This document shows, in pieces, positions 57,872-64,000 of a DNA stretch of 64,000 nucleotides. The notes beneath the pieces were generated by a model. That model saw nothing but the letters and a program-made list of their open reading frames with translations. It had not been told where the DNA came from and did not search any database. The DNA is from Xanthostigma xanthostigma. Its lineage: Eukaryota; Arthropoda; Insecta; Raphidioptera; Raphidiidae. The stretch is from positions 50,231,665 to 50,295,664 of the forward strand of contig OY754468.1 in assembly GCA_963575645.1 (NCBI GenBank). Direction: 5' to 3'. The stretch's first letter is position 1; each line of letters starts with the position of its first letter. The position numbers and the translations under genes are program-made.

Positions 57872-58283
57872 TTTATTAACCCTAGTCATATTATTATCAT
57901 AGTGGATGTTAAAGTTTTGAAAAATTAAAAATCGTGTTGATTTCGACTGCGCCATAAGTATGACCTGTTAACCGGACGCCAACCACGAAGGGCGGAATAA
58001 TCTACGCAAAAATGATTGGTTTGTTTCAATGTATCAGACAAAGAATTTTAAAGGCAAGACATCAGAATCTTGCCCAGGGCGTCGATCATTCTATCAAGCG
58101 GCCATGGATTTCATGAAGCCCTTGTGTCTAAATTATAGTATGATGGTGTTTTACAAGGTTATTCAATACTGCAGAACTATACTGTTTTAATAGTCTTTAT
58201 TTATAATAATATCAACCATATAATTATTACAAAGAAAGAAATTACGAAAAAAATAGTGTTGTTGGCTATTGAACAAATGCATA
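57872..58283. other. No supported feature
   Basis: Mixed composition; 57950-58110 (CCGGACGCCAACCACGAAGG) is less AT-rich than its surroundings but is not recognised. Confidence 0.35.
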
Positions 58284-58284
58284 A

Positions 58285-58436
58285 CGTCGGTCTAATTTTA
58301 AAACCTCGTAAGTCAAAATTTTATGAAATTATGATTTTAGGCTATAGTGCTTTAGGATTTTAGTACCTACACTTCTGTAAAACCTCGTAAAAAATAACCA
58401 AAATTGACTTATGGGGTTTTAAAATTAGACTGACGA
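58285..58436. mobile_element. 152-bp foldback MITE
   Basis: CGTCGGTCTAATTTTAAAAC pairs with GGTTTTAAAATTAGACTGACG at the right, with inner GTAAGTCAAAATT / AATTGACTTA. No target duplication is clear. Confidence 0.75.
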
Positions 58437-58497
58437 TAAATTGGGCTATTTAATTTGGCGTGATGTAACCGGCTAGTGTTCTCTGATTAACTAATTA

Positions 58498-59095
58498 CTA
58501 GAGTGACCTGTGCGAATTATTCGCACTAAATAAGTATAATATATAATTATCACTTTACAAAATTATTTTCTAAATATGATTGCAGGTATTCAATTCGTTT
58601 CTAATTTTGCACACTACTTATAACGTTCTTCTTTTTGTTGTATTACAATATGAAGCTCAGATGACAGACCGAAGAAATATTTTACTAAATTGTCATATAG
58701 AGGCGCAAGTAGCAAAAGCGTTGAGCTAAGCCGTCAGATGGCATCATGCAGCATTGCTGTGACGTTGTTCAGCGTTGCTCGCTGTTTCAAAATTAAAGCC
58801 GTCAGATGGCAGTATGCAGTACTGTGTCTGTTGTATTACAATATGAAGGTCAGATGACAGATCGAAGTGTTGACGTTGTTTCAAAATTAAAGCCGTCAGA
58901 TGGCAGACGTTGTTCAGCGTTGCTGTATTTTAATTAATATACAAAAACAAAAGCAATAATAAATTTTTTAGTTGTCGATGTCAGTAGAGCAAGCAATTAT
59001 CTGTAAAATGATATATAATGTATGTGGAGTAATTGTGAGGTTTTTTCTAAAAAGGGAGGCAAACATCTTAAACCTTAGCGTATTAATATATATGA
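58498..59095 (-). mobile_element. Helitron family H2, copy 2 (598 bp)
   Basis: On the minus strand it starts TCATATATATTAATACGC and ends in the palindrome GTGCGAATAATTCGCAC, AGGTCACT and CTAG, between A and T. It closely matches 11474-12051, with an extra internal repeat block (GTTTCAAAATTAAAGCCGTC occurs three times). It lies 1.1 kb upstream of BCDIN3D, its 5' end facing the gene. Confidence 0.9.
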
Positions 59096-59099
59096 TCAG

Positions 59100-59786
59100 T
59101 CGTTCGGTTAGAGTTGGATAATAAGCTCTGGTATGCCGTCACCATTGGCTTTTCAGAGATGCGCTGGTTGTCATGGGGAAGGTCAGGGAACAATAATGGC
59201 ATATTATAACCTCTCGTGGTTGACACTACGTCCTGAGATTGCCGGTAAAATGGAGGCCAACGATGCTGCACATCTTTCACGCGATCTACGTGGCGTCCTG
59301 ATATGTGTCAAAGGACACTGCTCCCATGCGGTCAGTAGTCCTAGTCAGCAGTCCGTTCTCTAGATATGATGAGTCACAATTGTTAAAACAACGGACATTA
59401 ACAAATAGCTTCGACGCGATGAACGCCCGCCGTTCAGAGCTGCGCTCATTGTTAATGGAACGGACTATGACAAAAATACGATTGTTTTTGTAGGGTTGTA
59501 ACTTGTAAGTCGATTGTTGACATCGGTTAGAGAGTGGACACTGGTCATCCTCTGCCTCACATTGTTATTTACCACAAATAGATTTTTATTATAAGCTACT
59601 GCTAGGCTATTTACATACGGTCGCACTGGCCACTGTGCATATGAATGATTTGAGGCGAGCGCGCTTAATTATATAATGGGGTGGGCTATTATTTGAAGCG
59701 TCGGCAGAGCGAACGCGTTGATATTTCTCATCAAAACGTATTGTAAATAAGAGCGTACGTAGCGGCTTGCAGATGCGTTGTGTTCC
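59100..59786. other. Less AT-rich stretch with overlapping open frames, unidentified
   Basis: 59083-59280 (-, 65 codons) and 59133-59363 (+, 76 codons) overlap in opposite directions in a patch with fairly balanced composition (GATGCGCTGGTTGTCATGGG). The minus frame contains KDVQHRWPPFYRQSQDV. I cannot assign either; a decayed retroposon or an upstream exon are possible. Confidence 0.3.
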
Positions 59787-59788
59787 AC

Positions 59789-60042
59789 ATATGAAAGGTA
59801 CACGGGAAGAAGGCGATTTGTCAGTAAAAATTCGAAATTAATTTTTTTATGCCATCTTGTAGCCAAAAGTCGTACTTTTCTGTCGGTGTATTCATTTTAG
59901 ACAAGGATACGCTAGGTCAAAAGTTATAAGCGTTGAAAGAAATGCATCAGCAAGTAAATGGTACGATTTTAAACACTTCAAAATGCTCTCCTGCGCAATT
60001 CACATTTTTGGCAAACCGCCTTCTTCCCGTGTACCCTTCATA
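59789..60042. mobile_element. MITE 190 bp upstream of BCDIN3D
   Basis: TATGAAAGGTACACGGGAAG..GGCGATTTG and its near complement ..CCGCCTTCTTCCCGTGTACC..TTCATA form 30-bp ends. The 195-bp interior has no coding capacity. It ends 188 bp before the BCDIN3D start codon, so it may overlap the promoter or 5' UTR. Confidence 0.8.
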
Positions 60043-60230
60043 AGTGTAAGGTGGGATACAGGTTTGGAGATCGAATATATGTTCGAATAGTTTGATTGTC
60101 CACTAACAGATATCAGCAGTATCAGCACTCATGATTCAACAGACAACAACATCAAATAAATGTCAAATGTAGTCATTTTAATGATCGATTTGTGTGTTTT
60201 ATTGGTATAATTAAATAAAAATAATTTATT

Positions 60231-60404
60231 ATGAATATTGATATGAATTTTAAGGGTAATGACCCTGGTGCTGTGCAGTACGGTAACTTTATTAACTATT
60301 ATAAATTCAATTCACCTGAAAACAGAATTAAGGTTATGCCAGATGACATTTGGGAAACCAACAATGGTTATTTTGTTGCTTTGGATTGCGGGTGCAATTC
60401 TGGG
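60231..60404 (+). CDS. bcdin3d: BCDIN3D-type RNA 5'-monophosphate methyltransferase, exon 1
   Basis: The family transfers methyl from S-adenosylmethionine to a 5'-monophosphate of RNA, with cytoplasmic tRNA-His the main known substrate in vertebrates. Exon 1 encodes residues 1-58. [20 protein letters not shown] (13-32) matches the family's N-terminal 'P-x-G-N-F-x-x-Y-x-x-F-x-x-P-E-x-R' block, and LDCGCNSG (51-58) is the SAM-binding motif I. The start is the first ATG after an in-frame TAA a few codons upstream; a second Met at residue 5 is also possible. The exon ends GGG|GTAATT (phase 0), and the exon-2 Asp completes 'GCNSGD'. Transcription is toward the minus-strand gene at the right edge. 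Confidence 0.93.
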
Positions 60405-60486
60405 GTAATTTTTAATTGTTAAATTTAATATAAAACTGTCTTACAAAAATGCCTATTATTATTTACGGTGTAATTTTGTGTTTCAG
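60405..60486 (+). other. BCDIN3D intron (82 bp)
   Basis: The donor is GTAATT and the acceptor TTTGTGTTTCAG. It is phase 0 and cuts between Gly and Asp of the conserved CNSGD motif. An in-frame TGT-TAA at 60418-60423 would end an unspliced product at residue 63, which supports splicing. Confidence 0.9.
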
Positions 60487-61077
60487 GATCTTACTCAGTC
60501 TTTGTACGAATTTTTAGAACAGAAATTGAAATTCAATGACCAGAAACCAAATATACATCTGCTTGGAGTAGACATTGATCCAACACTAGTGCAACGTGCG
60601 AAAGAAACTAATAAATTTCCAAAAAATGTAACATATCAGTGTTTCAATATTATGAAAGCTGACGACCGCGACGTAAAGTTAAAAAATTATTGGGATAATT
60701 TAAACCTGCAAATATTTGATGTTGTTTTCTGTTTTTCAATAACAATGTGGATACACTTAAATAATGGGGATGAAGGCTTAGAATGTTTTTTGAAAAATAT
60801 TATGGATATCGCAAATACGACCGTAATAGAACCACAGCCTTGGAAATGTTACAGAACAGCTATTCGACGAATGAAACGCTCCGAATCAAATTTTCCGCTA
60901 TTTAAAGATTTAAAAGTACGACAAAATGTCGAAATATTTATTAACGATACTTTCGTGAAAAATCATTTTATCAAAGTAGCCGAAACATCGTCGACAGATT
61001 GGGGTCGAAAAATATCAGTGTATAAAAGAAATGCGCAACATAAACTTGGCTATATTAGTCAAAACGAAGTTAGTTAA
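60487..61077 (+). CDS. bcdin3d: BCDIN3D-type RNA 5'-monophosphate methyltransferase, exon 2
   Basis: Exon 2 encodes residues 59-254. DLTQSLYEFL completes motif I, and GVDIDP (85-90) is motif II with the acidic ribose-binding residue. FNIMKADD (111-118) follows. FCFSITMWIHLNNGDEGL (139-156) is the Bin3-family motif, and VIEPQPWKCYR (171-181) is the diagnostic BCDIN3D/Bin3 block. The C-terminus has TDWGRKISVYKR, matching the vertebrate 'T-S-W-D-R-x-x-L-x-F-R' end. At 254 residues it lacks the ~30-residue tail of the human 292-residue protein. Stop TAA at 61075-61077 overlaps an AATAAA (61076-61081). MePCE is less likely because its long N-terminal region is missing. Confidence 0.95.
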   Translation, partial: DLTQSLYEFLEQKLKFNDQKPNIHLLGVDIDPTLVQRAKETNKFPKNVTYQCFNIMKADDRDVKLKNYWDNLNLQIFDVVFCFSITMWIHLNNGDEGLECFLKNIMDIANTTVIEPQPWKCYRTAIRRMKRSESNFPLFKDLKVRQNVEIFINDTFVKNHFIKVAETSSTDWGRKISVYKRNAQHKLGYISQNEVS

Positions 61078-61081
61078 TAAA
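61076..61081 (+). terminator. Candidate polyadenylation signal overlapping the stop codon
   Basis: AATAAA begins at the second base of the TAA stop. If used, cleavage 10-30 nt downstream would give one of the shortest possible 3' UTRs. Other weaker candidates (ATTAAA-like at 61155) lie before the Helitron at 61177. Confidence 0.5.
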
Positions 61082-61258
61082 AACAAACTCAGTATACTGA
61101 ATTAACAAAACACAGAGGAAACATTTGGTGCTGTTAGACTAAGTTAATTTGTAATTAAAGTTTTTATGAAAGGCTATCATATATATTAATACGCTAAGGT
61201 TTAAGATGTTTGCCTCCCTTTTTAGAAAAAACCACACAATTTCTCCACATAAATTATA

Positions 61259-61741
61259 CAGATTGTATCAAATCAAAACAGTCCATAGAACATTCTGTGT
61301 GTAAGACAGAGACGATATTATATAAAGCACTAAAGCAGTAAGTAAGAATGAGATAAATGATCGCTAATAGTTACTGTGGTTATACAATCTGATAGTATCG
61401 TCTTTGTTTTCTACAGTAAAAATCACAATTTTATCAAATGTCAGTATTCACTAGTGAAATTATTGATAAAATGGCTATTTATACTGTTCGGGAAAAAATC
61501 CAAATAATTAAATGGTTTTATGGTGGTAATTCAACCGCCAACATAATAAATTTTTTGTAGTTGCTTTAATTGATAAATTGGTAAAAAGATTTACAGTGTA
61601 CGTAATTATTTATTTACGTAACTACAGTAAGTATATTAGCGATCATTTATCTCATTCTTACTTACTGCTTTAGATCTTTATATATCGTCTCTGTCTTACA
61701 CACAGAATGTCCTATGGACCGTTTAGATTTGATACAATCTG
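61259..61741 (+). mobile_element. Mariner-type element inside the Helitron (483 bp)
   Basis: Ends CAGATTGTATCAAATC and ...GATTTGATACAATCTG extend to about 60-bp inverted repeats with 'CTGTGTGTAAGACAGAGACG', flanked by TA at both sides (61257-61258 and 61742-61743). The uninterrupted sequence is seen in copy 1 near 11555. It retains a transposase start (61438-61560); everything after the first helix-turn-helix is deleted. Confidence 0.9.
61438..61560 (+). pseudogene. Mariner-type transposase N-terminal fragment
   Basis: A 40-residue frame starts MSVFTSEIIDKMAIYTVREK and ends IQIIKWFYGGNSTANIINFL before TAG. 'YT-x-R-E-K-I-x-I-I-x-W-(F/Y)-Y-x-G-x-S' is the first helix-turn-helix of a mariner-type transposase that binds the terminal repeats. 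The second helix-turn-helix and the DDE domain are missing. It cannot be active by itself. Confidence 0.75.
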
Positions 61742-62040
61742 TATATCATTTTACAGATAATTGCTTGCTCTACTGACATCGACAACTAAAAAATTTATTA
61801 TTGCTTTTGTTTTTGTAAATTAATTAAAATACAGCAACGCTGAACAACGTCTGCCATCTGACGGCTTTAATTTTGAAACGTCAACACTTCGATCTGTCAT
61901 CTGACCTTCATATTGTAATACAACAGACACAATACTGCCATCTGACGGCTTTAATTTTGAAACAGCGAGCAACGCTGAACAACGTTACAGCAATGCTGCA
62001 TGATGCCATCTGACGGCTTAGCTCAACGCTTTTGCTACTT

Positions 62041-63503
62041 TAGAGTTACCAGGCGTCCCGGTTTTTCGGGACATGTCCCGTTTTCGCCCCCCCCTGTCCC
62101 GGAATTTTTTCAAAATCTATGCAAATGTCCCGGTTTTTAATAAAATCCCAATGGAGTGATGAACGCAACCGACTCTCAGTCAAAACGATTCGCGACCTTA
62201 TGATGATCACCTTCAATTTCAATGACATGAATGAGCCTTTTTCCTGAGAATAGTGCAGCGAAAGTGTCACGAGAGGCAGCACTAGTAGTAGGGACAAACA
62301 TAAAATATTTACATGCCAACCAATGTTATTTACGTGATATTTTATTATTTAAAAATATAAATCTGAAATAAAAAAAATTTTGAACTGATAAACTTATCAC
62401 TGAGAGTCATCATTTACATATTATGTTATCGAAATTATTTTTAAAATTAATTAAATGAATAAAAAATGAATAGTAAATTTTTGACAGTTTATTACCATTG
62501 ATTAGAATGAGATATAACCTCAATCTTTTATTAAATTATATTCATTTATTATATTTAATTAAATTTATTTTATTACCATATATTTTTGATTCATATTTCA
62601 TTTGGAAATAAATCTGAAATTCATAATTATTTTCAATTTCTCTTATTACAGTTTGAATTTATCGCTAATATTTTACTAGAGTCTGCATACTAACCTGTCT
62701 ATTAATTCATTTTTTTTCCAGATACTTTTAAATTACGACACGCAAGCCAACGTTTTAATGTTACTACATTGTTATCTTTTACAGTTGCAAATTTTAGTTT
62801 TGTTCCAGGAACATCATCTTCTGTTAAAAACATTTTTTTTCAAGTTGTTTATATAGGGATTTGACAGTGTTTGTCCCTACCGAACTACTAGCGCTACTAG
62901 TGAGTGATTTTTCGTACTTCATGAAAAAGGCTCATTGTAAACAGTTTTACAAATATCTACTCGAGCCTGAACATTCGAAACCATTGCAAAAAATCAGTGA
63001 CTCGAAAAAATATTGTTAATCGACCCGACTGAAATTTGTGTCTCGAAGTATATTTTACACATGTATATATTCATGATTGATGTGTTATGAAGAAATAAAC
63101 ATACTGACCACTATAATTAAGTCTCTTTTTTCACTATATTTCTATCCTCAAATTATTCAAAATCGTGTTCATCTCATATTAAATTACACGATTTCGATAG
63201 ATATCGATTGTGGATTGATACACACAGCACACTTCAGATGTTTCATCAATTTTTGTCTGAAGAAGGGTTTTTTAAAGTTATTATTAGGGTCGGAGGATTT
63301 TTCGTTCCTGACAGTTGCTCGGTACTGAGATAAAAGTGTAAAAATTGGGAACTGATAGATAGGAATAAAAAAAAATAATTTTTTTACAACAAATTTTTTT
63401 AGATTTCAGAAATTTCAAAAATATTTTTTCATTCTTCAACTATCAATAGGGGGGGTGGCTGTAAAATGTCCCGTTTTTTCATTCAGACCATCTGGTAACC
63501 CTA
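62041..63503. mobile_element. hAT-type non-autonomous element inside the Helitron (1,463 bp)
   Basis: Ends TAGAGTTACCAGGCGTCCCG and ...CATCTGGTAACCCTA are imperfect inverted repeats of the common 'TAGGGTTACCAGA-GTCCCG' hAT type. GCTACTT flanks both sides (62034-62040 and 63504-63510); hAT duplications are usually 8 bp, so one base has probably changed. No transposase was recognised; two 83-codon frames inside are not supported. Confidence 0.85.
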
Positions 63504-63739
63504 GCTACTTGCGCCTCTATATGACAATTTTAGTAAAATATTTCTTCGGTCTGTCATCTGAGCTTCATATTGTAATACAACAAAAAGAAGAACGTTATAA
63601 GCAGTGTGCAAAATTAGAAACGAATTGCAATCATATTTAAAAAGTTATTTTGTAAAGTGATAATTATTATACTTATTTAGTGCGAATAATTCGCACAGGT
63701 CACGCTAGTTTAGGAAATAAAACATTAAACATTGTAAAA

Positions 63740-63752
63740 CTTATTTTAATTT
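63740..63752 (-). terminator. Weak candidate polyadenylation signal for the minus-strand gene
   Basis: ATTAAA-like sequence on the minus strand, about 70 bp beyond the stop at 63818. It is the only plausible signal before the Helitron end at 63708. Confidence 0.3.
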
Positions 63753-63817
63753 TTCAAATAACAAATTAATATTGTAAGGAAACTTATACATAATTATTAC
63801 AGTTTTAAACACAAATT

Positions 63818-64000
63818 TCAAGAAGTGACTTCTTCAGTCGCTCCATCGAATTCTAATTTCACATCTTCATGGAGTCCTTCGACGTCTACTTCTGATTCGG
63901 AGGCGTTCAGCATATTTAATGTAACCTCTGCTGATTTATTTAATAAACTCTGTTGCTGCTGTTGAGATTGTTGTTGCTGCGATTGTTGGATCTGCTGTGG
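63818..64000 (-). CDS. C-terminal end of an unidentified glutamine-rich protein (partial)
   Basis: Reading leftward from the window edge, 60 codons end with TGA at 63818-63820. The peptide begins PQQIQQSQQQQSQQQQQSLL and continues NKSAEVTLNMLNASESEVDV and EGLHEDVKLEFDGATEEVTS. It is Q-rich followed by an acidic, amphipathic tail, as is common at the ends of transcription regulators. The Q codons mix CAA and CAG, so this is not a pure triplet repeat. I do not recognise the protein, and the rest lies beyond the edge. No splice acceptor is obvious in the segment. The gene is convergent with BCDIN3D, with Helitron copy 3 filling the space between them. Confidence 0.75.
   Translation of the reverse strand, partial: PQQIQQSQQQQSQQQQQSLLNKSAEVTLNMLNASESEVDVEGLHEDVKLEFDGATEEVTS

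Larger units (their letters stand above)
61177..63708 (+). mobile_element. Helitron family H2, copy 3, with two nested transposons
   Basis: It starts TCATATATATTAATACGC and ends with the palindrome GTGCGAATAATTCGCAC, AGGTCACG and CTAG, inserted between A and T. Removing the two inner elements and their duplications leaves 577 bp, close to 578 bp for copy 1. It begins 100 bp after the BCDIN3D stop codon and ends 110 bp before the last codon of the minus-strand gene. Confidence 0.9.

Noticed and set aside
1-64000. Retrovirus-like, Polinton-like or other virus-derived element
   Set aside because: No integrase, protease, reverse transcriptase, capsid or polymerase B motif was seen in any frame.

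Overview
This window looks like nuclear DNA from an insect, most likely a moth or butterfly. It is AT-rich, its genes have introns, and non-coding DNA and small transposons fill nearly all of it. The lepidopteran guess rests on repeat types: Helitrons opening TCTATACTAATATTATAAAG or TCTATATATAAA and ending in CTAG, a 'GGAACCCTAAAA' dispersed repeat, and the 'GAATTGAGAACCTCCTCC' tail. Other insect orders carry some of these, so the order is inferred, not shown.

Only three genes can be supported. (1) The last two coding exons of a Tribbles pseudokinase (43821-44012 and 53995-54259, + strand) are separated by a 9,982-bp intron. They encode the kinase C-lobe and a tail with recognisable MEK-type and COP1-type docking motifs. 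Exons for the N-lobe were not found and probably lie left of the window. (2) A complete two-exon gene for a BCDIN3D-type RNA 5'-monophosphate methyltransferase (60231-60404 and 60487-61077, + strand) encodes 254 residues. (3) The C-terminal coding end of an unidentified glutamine-rich protein lies at 63818-64000 on the - strand, running off the right edge and convergent with BCDIN3D.

Layout. 1-43.8 kb is intergenic DNA or upstream Tribbles intron. It is packed with inverted-repeat DNA elements (mariner-, hAT-, PIF/Harbinger-, P- and Mutator-like), Helitrons, three tandem arrays and a nearly perfect 1.47-kb palindrome at 22.3-23.8 kb. 44-54 kb is the Tribbles intron, holding a piggyBac-type miniature element, a retroposon-like insertion with a 12-bp target duplication, a tRNA-like SINE head and tandem duplications. 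54.26-57.85 kb is a plausible very long AT-rich 3' UTR, with a 52-bp array in which each unit carries AATAAA. 58.5-64 kb has BCDIN3D between two divergently oriented copies of one Helitron family. The right-hand copy holds a mariner derivative and a hAT element.

The strongest observations are the nested insertions whose target sites can be read directly: Helitron into MITE arm, hAT into Helitron terminus, mariner and hAT into Helitron. Next come the near-identical 1.47-kb palindrome and the array of polyadenylation signals. I saw no retrovirus-like or Polinton-like element, no CRISPR array, no rRNA and no intact tRNA. No clearly new biological system stands out; the window mainly records dense, layered DNA-transposon activity around two conserved genes.
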